A stretch of DNA of 64,000 nt from Prochlorococcus sp. MIT 0603 (GTDB taxonomy: Bacteria > Cyanobacteriota > Cyanobacteriia > PCC-6307 > Cyanobiaceae). Position 1 is the first letter of the stretch. Each line of letters begins with the position of its first letter. The position numbers and the translations under genes were made by a program. The stretch spans positions 62,001-126,000 of the forward strand of contig NZ_JNAW01000003.1 of assembly GCF_000760215.1 (NCBI RefSeq), read 5' to 3'. Below, piece after piece: positions 47,597 through 57,036 of the stretch. Below the pieces are notes generated by a model. That model made no database searches. It saw only the letters and a list, made by a program, of their open reading frames with translations, and had not been told where the DNA came from.

Positions 47597-49456
47597 ATGC
47601 CGATTCGCCAAGATGAAAATCAGCCGAATCGTCGTTTCGGCATAATTAATCTGATTTTGATTGGATTTGGAGCTCTTTTGCTTTTCAGCAGCTTCTTTCC
47701 AAATCAGAACATGCAAGTACCAAGAGTCCCATATTCATTATTTATTAACCAGGTAAATGATGGCGAAGTTAAAAGAGCCTATATAACCCAAGATCAAATT
47801 AGATATGAGCTCTCAACGCCAACTGAAGGAGCTCCATCAGTCTTAGCTACAACACCAATATTTGATATGGATCTACCTCAACGACTTGAAGCAAAAGGCG
47901 TTGAATTTGCAGCTGCACCTCCTAAGAAGCCCAATATTTTCAGCACAATTCTTAGTTGGGTTGTGCCTCCATTGATATTTATTTTAGTTCTTCAGTTTTT
48001 CGCTCGCAGAAGCATGGGTGGAGGAGGTGCTCAAGGAGCATTGAGCTTTACGAAAAGCAAAGCAAAAGTTTATGTACCCGATGAAGAGTCACGAGTCACT
48101 TTTGATGATGTAGCGGGAGTTGATGAAGCCAAGGAAGAACTAACTGAAATAGTTGATTTTCTAAAAAGACCTCAAAGGTATTCGGATATTGGAGCCAGGA
48201 TACCTAAAGGTGTTTTGCTAGTAGGGCCGCCAGGGACAGGGAAAACCTTGCTTTCAAAAGCTGTTGCAGGAGAAGCAGAAGTTCCTTTCTTTATTATTTC
48301 AGGGTCAGAATTTGTAGAGCTTTTTGTTGGAGCTGGTGCTGCAAGAGTTAGAGACTTATTTGAACAAGCCAAGAAAAAAGCTCCTTGCATAATTTTCATA
48401 GATGAATTAGATGCAATAGGCAAGAGTCGCTCAGGTTCTATGGGTGTTGTTGGGGGTAATGATGAAAGAGAACAAACCCTTAATCAACTGCTCACAGAAA
48501 TGGATGGTTTTTCTTCCGCTGACAAGCCAGTCATTGTTTTAGCCGCGACAAACCAACCAGAAGTTCTTGACGCTGCTTTATTGAGACCTGGACGATTTGA
48601 CAGACAAGTATTAGTTGACAGGCCAGATTTATCCGGAAGAAAAACTATTTTAGAGATTTATACTAAGAAAATAAAATTAGCTGAAAAAATTGATTTAGAT
48701 ACTATTGCTCAAGCCACTAGCGGTTTTGCTGGAGCAGACTTGGCAAACATGGTAAATGAAGCAGCTTTATTAGCGGCAAGAGCTAAAAGAACCTCAGTAG
48801 AGCAGAGAGATTTAAATGAGGCTATAGAAAGGGTTGTTGCTGGATTAGAAAAGAAAAGCAGGGTCCTACAAGATGATGAGAAGAAAGTTGTCGCTTACCA
48901 TGAAGTTGGTCATGCAATTGTTGGGCATCTGATGCCAGGTGGAAGCAAAGTTGCAAAAATCTCTATAGTTCCTAGGGGAATGAGTGCATTAGGTTATACA
49001 TTGCAACTTCCCACTGAGGAAAGATTTCTTAACTCTAAAGATGAATTAAAGGGACAAATTGCCACATTATTAGGTGGTAGATCTGCTGAAGAAATTGTTT
49101 TCGGGAAAGTCACAACTGGAGCTTCAAATGATCTACAAAGAGCAACTGATATTGCCGAACAAATGGTTGGTACTTATGGGATGAGTGACATATTGGGACC
49201 ATTGGCGTATGACAAACAAGGAGGAGGTCAGTTCTTAGGTGGGAACAATAATCCAAGAAGAGTTGTTAGTGACGCAACTGCTCAGGCTATAGATAAGGAA
49301 GTAAGGAGCCTTGTAGACGAAGCTCATGAAAGCGCTCTAAGCATACTTCGCAAAAACTTGCCTTTGCTTGAAAGCATTGCGCAGAAGATTCTTGAAAAAG
49401 AAGTTATTGATGGAGATGACCTTAAATCTTTGCTTTCAGAAAGTCTTATGCCTTAA
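47597..49456 (+). CDS. ftsH: ATP-dependent zinc metalloprotease FtsH
   Basis: A membrane-bound AAA protease, in cyanobacteria involved in photosystem II repair and general turnover. Two membrane helices (about residues 15-34 and 118-138), the AAA domain with [18 protein letters not shown] and [12 protein letters not shown], second region of homology [15 protein letters not shown], and the zinc motif [10 protein letters not shown] (about 433-442) are present. 619 residues. Cyanobacteria carry four FtsH paralogues; which one this is was not tested. Confidence 0.97.
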   Translation: MPIRQDENQPNRRFGIINLILIGFGALLLFSSFFPNQNMQVPRVPYSLFINQVNDGEVKRAYITQDQIRYELSTPTEGAPSVLATTPIFDMDLPQRLEAKGVEFAAAPPKKPNIFSTILSWVVPPLIFILVLQFFARRSMGGGGAQGALSFTKSKAKVYVPDEESRVTFDDVAGVDEAKEELTEIVDFLKRPQRYSDIGARIPKGVLLVGPPGTGKTLLSKAVAGEAEVPFFIISGSEFVELFVGAGAARVRDLFEQAKKKAPCIIFIDELDAIGKSRSGSMGVVGGNDEREQTLNQLLTEMDGFSSADKPVIVLAATNQPEVLDAALLRPGRFDRQVLVDRPDLSGRKTILEIYTKKIKLAEKIDLDTIAQATSGFAGADLANMVNEAALLAARAKRTSVEQRDLNEAIERVVAGLEKKSRVLQDDEKKVVAYHEVGHAIVGHLMPGGSKVAKISIVPRGMSALGYTLQLPTEERFLNSKDELKGQIATLLGGRSAEEIVFGKVTTGASNDLQRATDIAEQMVGTYGMSDILGPLAYDKQGGGQFLGGNNNPRRVVSDATAQAIDKEVRSLVDEAHESALSILRKNLPLLESIAQKILEKEVIDGDDLKSLLSESLMP

Positions 49457-49534
49457 GGCTTATAAAAATTTGTTTTTCTCTTGATCAATAGCTAATTTAT
49501 ATATCCATATTAAATTTTTAAAGAGACTAATTTT

Positions 49535-50494
49535 ATGGAAATGGTCTCAGAATCATTATCAAGAATTCTTGCTGATCTTAAAGGCAAGAGTTTTATCTCT
49601 TGCAATGATCTAAATGCTCATCAAATTGAAGCAATTCACAAACTCGCGCTTCAATTAAAAAATGGGGAGAGAAAAATCGACCTTGGTGGCCGAGTATTAG
49701 GTTTGATTTTTAGCAAGGCTTCAACCAGGACTAGAGTTAGCTTTCAAGTCGCAATGACAAGGCTAGGCGGTCAAACAATTGATATAAACCAAAAGACCTC
49801 TCAGCTTGGGAGAGGCGAGCCATTAAAAGACACCGCTCGAGTCCTAAGCCGTTATTGTGATGCTCTTGCGATAAGGACTTATGGCAATGATGAGCTAATC
49901 GAATACGTAAAATGGTCTTCAATACCTGTATTGAATGCACTTACAGATTTAGAGCACCCTTGCCAGGCATTAGCTGACTTTCTAACAATGAAAGAAGTTT
50001 TTGGCAAGACAGAAGGATTAACACTTACATATTTAGGCGATGGAAATAATGTTGCTCATTCACTAATGCTTTGTGGGGCCCTTTTGGGAGTAAATGTGAG
50101 AATATCCTGCCCTAAAGGCTTTGAGCCAATTCCATCTGTAATAGATCAAGCTAAAGCTTTGGCAAAGGAATCTGGATCTAATATTGAAATTTCACATAAT
50201 CCATTAGAGGCCGTAAATGGAAGCAATGTTATTTATACAGATGTTTGGGCCTCAATGGGACAGGAAAAAGAACAATTACATCGGGAAGAAGCTTTTAAAG
50301 ACTTTACTCTAGATAATCGTTTAGTAGACAAGGCTGATAGCAAGGCAATCGTTCTTCATTGCTTACCCGCTCATAGAGGGGAAGAGATATCCGACGAAGT
50401 ACTTGAAGGCAAACGTAGTCGAGTATTCGATCAGGCTGAAAATAGACTTCATGTGCAACAAGCTCTTCTAGCTGCATTACTAGGTGGACTTTAG
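49535..50494 (+). CDS. argF: Ornithine carbamoyltransferase
   Basis: Makes citrulline from ornithine and carbamoyl phosphate. Carbamoyl-phosphate loop SKASTRTRVSFQ, EHPCQALADFLT, ornithine loop TDVWASMGQE and HCLPAHRGEEI are complete. 319 residues. lexA follows on the same strand after 66 bases that contain a LexA-box-like palindrome. Confidence 0.97.
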   Translation: MEMVSESLSRILADLKGKSFISCNDLNAHQIEAIHKLALQLKNGERKIDLGGRVLGLIFSKASTRTRVSFQVAMTRLGGQTIDINQKTSQLGRGEPLKDTARVLSRYCDALAIRTYGNDELIEYVKWSSIPVLNALTDLEHPCQALADFLTMKEVFGKTEGLTLTYLGDGNNVAHSLMLCGALLGVNVRISCPKGFEPIPSVIDQAKALAKESGSNIEISHNPLEAVNGSNVIYTDVWASMGQEKEQLHREEAFKDFTLDNRLVDKADSKAIVLHCLPAHRGEEISDEVLEGKRSRVFDQAENRLHVQQALLAALLGGL

Positions 50495-50518
50495 ACCTTG
50501 CGAACCAATTGATTCTTA

Positions 50519-50532
50519 GGTACATATGTATT
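50519..50532 (+). promoter_or_regulatory. Candidate LexA (SOS) box upstream of lexA
   Basis: GGTACATATGTATT matches 13 of the 14 positions of the cyanobacterial LexA box as I remember it (RGTACNNNDGTWCB); the only miss is T for C at position 13. Its core TACATATGTA is a perfect 10-base palindrome. It lies 29 bases before the chosen lexA start, the place expected for autoregulation. The argF stop is only 25 bases upstream, so the site sits in the only promoter space lexA has. Confidence 0.6.
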
Positions 50533-50560
50533 GAAGAACATATGCATTACTTTTGGCCCA

Positions 50561-51169
50561 ATGGCAAGCGAGGCATTGACTCCTGCTCAAAAAGAGCTTT
50601 TTGAATGGCTATCTGACTACATAGGGGAGCATCATCACAGCCCTTCCATCAGACAAATGATGTCAGCGATGGGGCTTCGTTCTCCTGCGCCGATACAAAG
50701 CAGGCTAAGGCATCTTCAAGAGAAGGGGTGGATAACTTGGCAAGAAGGTCAAGCGAGAACATTGCAGTTATTGGAAGATAATTTTCCTGGCATTCCATTA
50801 CTTGGAGCTGTTGCTGCTGGAGGTCTTATAGAAACATTTGATGATGTTCAAGAAACCCTTGACATGGAATCAATTCTTAAAACTCGAGGCTTATTTGCGT
50901 TAACTGTTAATGGAGATTCAATGATTGACTCATTTATCGCTGATGGAGATGTAGTCCTAATGGAACCAGTGAAAGAATCGTCCTCTTTAAGAAATGGAGC
51001 CGTTGTTAGCGCAATGGTTCGCGGCTCAGGGACAACATTAAAGCATTTTTATCGCAATGGATCTTTAATCAGACTTGAAGCTGCAAACTCAGCCTATGAA
51101 CCCATTGAGCTGGAAGCGTCTATGGTTGAAATACAAGGCAAACTATTGGCAGTTTGGCGAAAAACTTAA
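50561..51169 (+). CDS. lexA: LexA repressor
   Basis: From the ATG at 50561 (MASEALTPAQ) the protein is 202 residues. It has an N-terminal winged helix (about 1-65, with SPSIRQMMSAMGLRSPAPIQ), the self-cleavage site A86-G87 in AVAAGG, catalytic S120 (NGDSMID) and K161 (GTTLKHFY). All cleavage residues are present, so RecA-dependent autoproteolysis is expected; some cyanobacterial LexA proteins have lost these. An upstream frame to 50531 would add ten poorly coded residues and run into the putative operator. Confidence 0.95.
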   Translation: MASEALTPAQKELFEWLSDYIGEHHHSPSIRQMMSAMGLRSPAPIQSRLRHLQEKGWITWQEGQARTLQLLEDNFPGIPLLGAVAAGGLIETFDDVQETLDMESILKTRGLFALTVNGDSMIDSFIADGDVVLMEPVKESSSLRNGAVVSAMVRGSGTTLKHFYRNGSLIRLEAANSAYEPIELEASMVEIQGKLLAVWRKT

Positions 51170-51243
51170 TTGTTTAAAGTGGTAAGATCATCTAACAGGA
51201 AGAATCCAGATTCGTACGAGGCCAACGTTGAAATCAATAGCCA

Positions 51244-53130
51244 ATGGAATATAGATCACATAATAAAAAAAACCTTTTAATCAAATATTTTCTATTTTTA
51301 GGTAAAAGTCTTTCAAATTCACGCTCTTATTTATTATTTATATTTCCTTTATTATTTATACTTCTTGCGGAAAATCAATCTAGAGCAGAAAATCAAGAGG
51401 AAAATAAAATAATCTGGGAAAAAATTACTTACCCAGAATCAGATCAATCTTCGGATGAAATGAGATGGGAATTTATTAATAGTGATGAAATCGAATTAGG
51501 CCCTGACTCTATAAACAAACATAATAAGATTCCATTATCTATAGATGAAGCTCAGAATCTATATAAGACTATAAAGCCAATCGATAAAGATTTTTCAAAA
51601 CCAACCAGAATCAGTCCATCATTCCCAGTTACCACAACATTAAGTGAAGGTGAATATTCATATAAAGTATATAGTTTATCAACTTTTACAAATGGTGCAG
51701 CAGGTGGAGCAGGAAATCAAAATTATGCATTCGTATTTGATTATGGTATCAATGAGAACATCCAGTTTTCTGGTTTTTACTCAGTGGCAGATGATCCTTT
51801 ATTTGAATTAATTAATGGCACTAAATTAACACCAAACTATTGGGAAATCTATGGAATATCCTATAAGCAAAAACTCTGGAATAAAGAAAAATGGGATTTT
51901 TCTATTTTAGCTTCAATTGAATCCTGGAATCAATCAAGCGGTGGAAGTAATCAAAACAATATATTCAATAATATTAATTCTAAAGTATCTTCTAAGGATA
52001 TCATTGGTTCTTTGTATTTACCTTTAACTAGAAAATTAACTAATAATTTAGATCTTAATTTATTAGCAGGTGCGGTTTTTCTACCTGACAAACATGGCGG
52101 AGGAAATCAAAACAATTTCTATGGCAATAATTTTTATCTTGGTTCAGGTTTCTCATGGAAAATCAGACAAAATGTTTATTCAAGTGCATCTATTGCGCAA
52201 CCTTTTGGCCCTGGCAACAACACATTTGATTCAAATTTAAATTTTTCCAACCAGCCTACATACACAATAGGAGTTAATTGGGATATAAACCCAATTATAG
52301 GTCTTGAAGGTAGATATACAAATGCTTTTGGGGCAACTCCTGCCACAGGATTCCTCCTTACACCTTCATCTAATAGACCTATATATTTTGCAGGTTTAAA
52401 GTATAGACCAGGTAAAATAGATTCACCTCAAAGGAACCTTTCGAGAAGAGAGGAATCTTTGGCAATTGGTGGCTTAACAGTCAATACAGCTTTTATACCT
52501 CAACAGGGGAGAAGCCATCTTTCCGCAAATATTGATAGCAAAGGAAATAGCTTTGGTTTCCTAGGCTACTCTCTCTCAAATGCTTTCCAACTCGAAATAT
52601 TAAATTTTGGATCGTTTAATGATGTTCATCAAGATAGTTCTAAATCAGCAAATATTATCAACACTTTCATGAGTAGCAATAATTTTAACACTCGTGTTGG
52701 AGGCAAGTTTGTTCTTGCTAGTCCGCTAAGGAATAAACCCTTTTGGCTAACAGGTAGAATTAGCTTGGGCAGGAATCAACAGTCAAAACAAGGTTACTCA
52801 TACTATGAGTTAATAAATACTTGGGAAGTTAGTGATAATCTTGCTATAAATATAAATCCTAAAACTGCACAAAGTTCACTTTCTACAATAACAAGTTTGG
52901 GATTATCTATGAATCTTCAGATATCTGAAAAAATACAACTAATACCAGAAACAAATATCATTTTATCTGGAGCAACTGAGAGTAATGCCACACTTGCGAT
53001 CAGAAGACTTATGAGTGATAGGCTATATTTTGATATATATATGAGTTCAGCTATTGGATTACAAGACTTTGGGCAAGTCTTAGGAGATCATGAATTGAAA
53101 GCAGGAATGAAAGTAAATTATATTTATTGA
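51244..53130 (+). CDS. Outer-membrane beta-barrel candidate, function unknown
   Basis: A 628-residue protein with a hydrophobic N-terminal segment ending in an Ala-x-Ala-like site (LLFIFPLLFILLAENQSRAE, about residues 30-50), a polar linker, then many alternating aromatic strands (YEWEIYGIS-like repeats, SGFSWKIRQNVYSSASIAQ, YTIGVNWDINPIIGLEGRY) and a terminal YIY. This pattern and the C-terminal tyrosine fit an outer-membrane barrel. It converges on the wzc-like and wza-like genes, 23 bases apart, so it may serve surface polysaccharide export. I do not recognise a named family. Confidence 0.68.
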   Translation: MEYRSHNKKNLLIKYFLFLGKSLSNSRSYLLFIFPLLFILLAENQSRAENQEENKIIWEKITYPESDQSSDEMRWEFINSDEIELGPDSINKHNKIPLSIDEAQNLYKTIKPIDKDFSKPTRISPSFPVTTTLSEGEYSYKVYSLSTFTNGAAGGAGNQNYAFVFDYGINENIQFSGFYSVADDPLFELINGTKLTPNYWEIYGISYKQKLWNKEKWDFSILASIESWNQSSGGSNQNNIFNNINSKVSSKDIIGSLYLPLTRKLTNNLDLNLLAGAVFLPDKHGGGNQNNFYGNNFYLGSGFSWKIRQNVYSSASIAQPFGPGNNTFDSNLNFSNQPTYTIGVNWDINPIIGLEGRYTNAFGATPATGFLLTPSSNRPIYFAGLKYRPGKIDSPQRNLSRREESLAIGGLTVNTAFIPQQGRSHLSANIDSKGNSFGFLGYSLSNAFQLEILNFGSFNDVHQDSSKSANIINTFMSSNNFNTRVGGKFVLASPLRNKPFWLTGRISLGRNQQSKQGYSYYELINTWEVSDNLAININPKTAQSSLSTITSLGLSMNLQISEKIQLIPETNIILSGATESNATLAIRRLMSDRLYFDIYMSSAIGLQDFGQVLGDHELKAGMKVNYIY

Positions 53131-53153
53131 TAAAACATCAATTAGTGAAAGAA

Positions 53154-54791
53154 TTATATATTAGGAAATATTGTTTTTGTATCAAGCAATAACCAGCCTA
53201 GAATCTTGTCTTTATAGAGCTGAAGGTATTCATTTGTCAATTTAAGGTTAGTTGATGATAAAGAACCCTTTTCAAATAAAAGTATTATACTTGAACATTT
53301 TTCAATATCATTCTTATCAAATGGGTCTATAAAAGTGATGCTATTATCAGCTTTAAACAAGCTATAAGTATTATTAGGCCCTTTAATCATGCTGTCATCT
53401 GAAATAGATGCTATGCCAATCAATCCCTTTGAGGAGGCTTTTATCTTGTTAGATTCTATTATATTAGAAATAATTCTATCATTTAATTCAATATTATTCT
53501 TGTAAATGGTTTGCATAAATCTGTATGGAATCTCGTTATTTAACTCATAAAAATAGTAAAGTATACCTGAGTTTTTTTCTCTTAATATTAGAATTAAGCC
53601 CAAAATAGTTATTGAAGATAAGAATGTAATAACTGTCTCAATACTTCTCTTTGGTGATACTCTATAGTCACTTAATGTCGGTTCTGAAATAAGATCCCAT
53701 GGATCTTCCTGTCGTGCTTGTTCTAATAAAGCTATATCTAAATTAGTCTCAAGACTTTGCAAGAGAGCCTCATCTCGCAAAGCAATTCTTTTTAGCTCTC
53801 TAAATTCAGCAATTATTTTATTAGGCCTATCTAAAGAGACCCTTAGGCCTTCAACTCTACTCTTTAGCTCTTTTAAAACTGAAGAATTTGGTTTTAATTT
53901 TGAGGAAAGCTCCGCATAATCAGCTTCATATTGCTCTAGTAGTTTAAAGTGAGTTTTATATCTTCTCGCAGCTCCTGAACGTCCATTGTCACCAGCTCCA
54001 AAATTAGCTCCATAGGTTCCTAATCGGCCTTTTACTGCTGCCTTCTTACCTGACAAATCGTAAGTAACTATTCCTGGGCTTGGATCATCTGATCCAAATA
54101 ATCCATCAGCATTCCCCAACCCATGTTGTATAGAAAAGCTATTGAAAGTTTTCATTGATTTACTTGACTTCTCTTTAGATTGCTTAACTTGTAACTTTAA
54201 ATAATCAATTCCTTTATCTAACTTTTCCAATCGATCTTTCCTTGAATATGCTTGATACTTAGATGAGACCATTCTCAATGTTGATAATATCAATTGCTTA
54301 TCAGTATCCTTATAATTTACAGTTAAAACTTTTGTGCCCTTTTTTAAATCTATAGATAAATGATCGTCAATCCATTGTTTATAAGTAGGGTTATATTTAG
54401 TAAGTCCTTGACTATACTTTTTAGTTTTAACGCTTTTGTAAACAGGTTTAAGAACAGAAGGGCTCTCTAAAATAACTACCTGGGTTTTCAAATCATCGGA
54501 AGTATAACCTTGGAGGCTAACTTGTAATCCATCAACTCTATTTACATCTGCTAATGACCCTGCTTGTTCAGCTGGTGTATCTCTTTGGATAATTATTTGG
54601 AAGCTTCCTTCCCATACAGGCTTCCTAATATAAGTAGAAATAATTACTCCAAAAGTAATAACAAATGAAACGGGTAATATAGTTGATCTATTTCTTTTCA
54701 GCCTTTTATATACTTTACTTAAATCAATATCATCTTTATCATAATCATTATTTAAATAACTTTGATTGTTTGAATTGTCCATTTTTATCAT
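53154..54791 (-). CDS. Wzz/Wzc-like polysaccharide chain-length protein, kinase-like domain decayed
   Basis: Inner-membrane co-polymerase type. First membrane helix at about residues 39-57 (LPVSFVITFGVIISTYI), then a periplasmic Wzz domain with a long coiled-coil region (RLEKLDKGIDYLKLQVKQSK) and a second membrane helix near 410-430 (VITFLSSITILGLILIL) preceded by the Pro-rich PTLSDYRVSPKRSI. The 110-residue C-terminus has the end of a BY-kinase-like fold (SIILLFEKGSLSSTNLK, KDKILGWLLLD) but no Walker A, A' or B motif. 545 residues. It follows the wza-like gene by 9 bases. Confidence 0.85.
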   Translation of the reverse strand: MIKMDNSNNQSYLNNDYDKDDIDLSKVYKRLKRNRSTILPVSFVITFGVIISTYIRKPVWEGSFQIIIQRDTPAEQAGSLADVNRVDGLQVSLQGYTSDDLKTQVVILESPSVLKPVYKSVKTKKYSQGLTKYNPTYKQWIDDHLSIDLKKGTKVLTVNYKDTDKQLILSTLRMVSSKYQAYSRKDRLEKLDKGIDYLKLQVKQSKEKSSKSMKTFNSFSIQHGLGNADGLFGSDDPSPGIVTYDLSGKKAAVKGRLGTYGANFGAGDNGRSGAARRYKTHFKLLEQYEADYAELSSKLKPNSSVLKELKSRVEGLRVSLDRPNKIIAEFRELKRIALRDEALLQSLETNLDIALLEQARQEDPWDLISEPTLSDYRVSPKRSIETVITFLSSITILGLILILREKNSGILYYFYELNNEIPYRFMQTIYKNNIELNDRIISNIIESNKIKASSKGLIGIASISDDSMIKGPNNTYSLFKADNSITFIDPFDKNDIEKCSSIILLFEKGSLSSTNLKLTNEYLQLYKDKILGWLLLDTKTIFPNI

Positions 54792-54800
54792 GATTAATAA

Positions 54801-55958
54801 TTAGTCGAATATATTGTAAAGAGCATAGCCTCCAAGGACTGGTCTTGAGATTTCGCCAATAACCTCTGAAGCAGTTCCTAAAGCAGATTTTCTAACATTA
54901 ATAACATCACCACTCATTAATATTGGGTTTTTAGCTGTATTAATGGGGGCCTTTGCATCATACCTGAATTGATTTCTCAATGTAGTTCCATCATCATTAA
55001 ACCTTATAAACTCTATATTTCCAGTCATCAGTTTTTTCCCTCCACTTGAATATATAGCTTGTATAAGTCCTGATCCTTGTCTAATTTTTGATGCTCCAGC
55101 TCTTTCAACATTTCCAGTTATAAAAACAGTTATATATTCAGGGCTCAAATTGGTTTTATTTGCTTTAAGTATTTGATCTTTTAATACCTTTTCTGATCTG
55201 GAAATGATTATAGTATCTCCATCAAAAATTCTTATATTCTGAGATTGATCTCCATTTGTAAGAAGCTTCAATAAATTTATAGTTGTTTTAATTTTACCAC
55301 CACCACTGCTCCTAGCATTGTTTCTTATAATTGAAATTTCTGAAAGGTTTGCATTTGGTGTGACACCGCTAGAAATCCTTATTGCATCAAATATTCGTGG
55401 TGCATAGTCTACACTCGCTATTGAACTGGCAGCTTGGTCAATTGTTTGAGCTTGAATCCTTTCCTCCTGACTGAAACCACCTAAAGAACTAGTAGGAGTT
55501 CCAAGATTTCCTGTATTACCTCCTTTAAAGGTATACAAGCCAGGTCTTTTGACCTCTCCTGAAATATAAACTCTCATAGGCCTGTATCTGACTACCTGTA
55601 TTTCTATCTTTGGATCGATTATGAACTCATCATAACTTTGGAGCAATGCGTTTCTAAGCTCGTTAACTGTTAGCCCCTCGGCCTGCAAACTCCCAACTTC
55701 AGGAAGATACATTAGGCCATCGGGACCAACTGAATAACTAGCATTAAATTGAGGCAACCCAATAAATGATATAAACAATACATCGCCAGAACCAAGTATA
55801 TATTGGGGCTTATCGATAAATAGCTTAGAATTATTTAAATCAGTATTGGCATCATTATTTGTATTTGCATAAAGAATTCCCCTTGAAGTAATACCAAGTA
55901 AAAGTACTAACAAAAGGGCTACTCGATTAAATAAAAGCAATTTTGAAAGCTTAATCAT
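54801..55958 (-). CDS. Wza-like polysaccharide export protein (no lipobox)
   Basis: An outer-membrane export channel protein of 385 residues. A signal peptide (residues about 1-31, NRVALLLVLLLGITSRGI) is followed by the Poly_export domain (YILGSGDVLFISFIGLP, VGPDGLMYLPEVGSLQAEGLT) and SLBB-type segments (RPMRVYISGEVKRPGLYTF, VFITGNVERAGASKIRQG). No Cys occurs near the end of the signal peptide, so it would not be a lipoprotein, unlike E. coli Wza. It is upstream of the Wzc-like gene, in the same operon. Confidence 0.88.
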   Translation of the reverse strand: MIKLSKLLLFNRVALLLVLLLGITSRGILYANTNNDANTDLNNSKLFIDKPQYILGSGDVLFISFIGLPQFNASYSVGPDGLMYLPEVGSLQAEGLTVNELRNALLQSYDEFIIDPKIEIQVVRYRPMRVYISGEVKRPGLYTFKGGNTGNLGTPTSSLGGFSQEERIQAQTIDQAASSIASVDYAPRIFDAIRISSGVTPNANLSEISIIRNNARSSGGGKIKTTINLLKLLTNGDQSQNIRIFDGDTIIISRSEKVLKDQILKANKTNLSPEYITVFITGNVERAGASKIRQGSGLIQAIYSSGGKKLMTGNIEFIRFNDDGTTLRNQFRYDAKAPINTAKNPILMSGDVINVRKSALGTASEVIGEISRPVLGGYALYNIFD

Positions 55959-56567
55959 AAAAAAATAGTATTAATAAGATTAATCTGGGAGTACGTTTTC
56001 AAAACAATCAGCTTCAGGAACGAATATAACATATAGGATTTCTCTTGGGAGCACTTGTTCTTTTTTGCAAGTATTAGGAAAATTCTATATAAATTTTTGC
56101 GGCTACAAGCCAACGTTTTAATTTTATTAGAAAAGGCAGAAAAAGTACTGGAGTCCTTTACAACATTTATTTTGTAGTCTATTGCAGGAGCTTAAAATTG
56201 AGTTAATTAGTAACTTAGTTGGAATTGAAAAACAGTAAAGAATTAAATATAATTATACTAATCAAAGGCCTAAATGGCTGACTTGAAAAAGTTATTAACA
56301 GCTCACATCAAAAGACTTAAAGGCTTAAGATAAAGACTGTTTAACGTAATTTGGACATAATTTATTTTGAGTTTTTGAAAGATGGAACTTATCAAAATAA
56401 AAATCACTTGTCTTAATGATGTTTTATATAATGACCTCTTCTCTGGTCAGATGTAGTATATTCTATAGTAATTCGAAATCTATTTGACACATTAACAAGT
56501 GACAGTTAGTTCAAAATGGTCATCAAACCAAAGTGAATCTTTCTTTATAGTCACTTAAAAGCATCCT
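55959..56567. other. Non-coding stretch between the polysaccharide export operon and tRNA-Ala
   Basis: About 610 bases with no convincing gene on either strand. The longest plausible frame (ATG near 56381, 24 codons) is low in information. The left end must carry the promoter of the wza-like gene; the right end carries the tRNA-Ala promoter. No direct repeat of the tRNA end was noticed. The unusual length for this compact genome suggests a decayed gene or an untranslated leader RNA, which cannot be told apart here. Confidence 0.5.
56546..56551 (+). promoter_or_regulatory. Possible -10 box for tRNA-Ala
   Basis: TATAGT lies 17 bases before the tRNA-Ala 5' end, so a start site near 56557-56559 would give a short leader. 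No good -35 is present at the right spacing; a TTGACA near 56483 is too far away. Weak, based on position and one hexamer only. Confidence 0.3.
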
Positions 56568-56640
56568 GGGGCCATAGCTCAGCTGGTAGAGCACCTGCAT
56601 GGCATGCAGGGGGTCAGCGGTTCGAGTCCGCTTGGCTCCA
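56568..56640 (+). tRNA. trnA: tRNA-Ala (GGC)
   Basis: Acceptor stem GGGGCCA with TGGCTCC (one G-T pair), discriminator A, D loop AGCTGGTAGAGC, anticodon arm CCTGC-ATGGCAT-GCAGG giving anticodon GGC, and T arm GTTCGAGTC. CCA is not encoded. It stands alone, between the polysaccharide export operon and an AT-rich surface-sugar island, in a large gene-poor region. Confidence 0.97.
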
Positions 56641-57036
56641 TAGAAATTTAAAGCTATGATTAGCTATTTGATTAGGCTAGTTAGAGAAGAATTGATTAGG
56701 CTTATTTTCGAGTTAAGTTCTAAGCTATTTTGATATAGTAATTACTCTAATAGCATTGGGAAATAGGAAGTATCAAAAGCCATAGTAATTGCCATGAGAA
56801 TTAAAAGATATTTAAAATGTCTAGCATAGTATTACTAGTTATAGTTAAAATAAACAAATCATGTATATTGCTTATCGCTGAAGATCAATGTACTCTTCTA
56901 TACTGCCGAATTGCAACTTAAATGAATCAAATAAAGCTTAATAAATGCAATTACTGGATTATCTGCTCAAGATCCGAAAGTCTACGTACATCGAATACTC
57001 CCACTAAATTAATCACTCTATTAATTAGACTAATTT
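56641..57036. other. Gene-free AT-rich stretch downstream of tRNA-Ala
   Basis: About 400 bases without a supported gene. No integrase, no insertion sequence and no obvious repeat of the tRNA-Ala 3' end is seen. It probably holds the promoter of the ABC exporter gene. Together with the gap on the other side, the tRNA sits in 1.08 kb of noncoding DNA, one of the least dense parts of the window. Confidence 0.5.

Noticed and set aside
47504-47716. 70-residue minus-strand frame across the ftsH start
   Set aside because: It overlaps the ftsH coding start on the opposite strand, has low-complexity Asn/Lys-rich content and no motif. A shadow frame.
53126-53142. ATTGAT/ATCAAT hairpin between the barrel gene and the Wzc-like gene
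   Set aside because: The stem is six A-T-rich pairs with no T tract after it. Too weak to call a terminator.
56381-56455. 24-codon ATG frame in the gap before tRNA-Ala
   Set aside because: Very short, AT-driven composition and no ribosome binding site.
56483-56488. TTGACA as a -35 box for tRNA-Ala
   Set aside because: No -10 hexamer at 16-18 bases spacing; the TATAGT nearer to the tRNA is too far from it.
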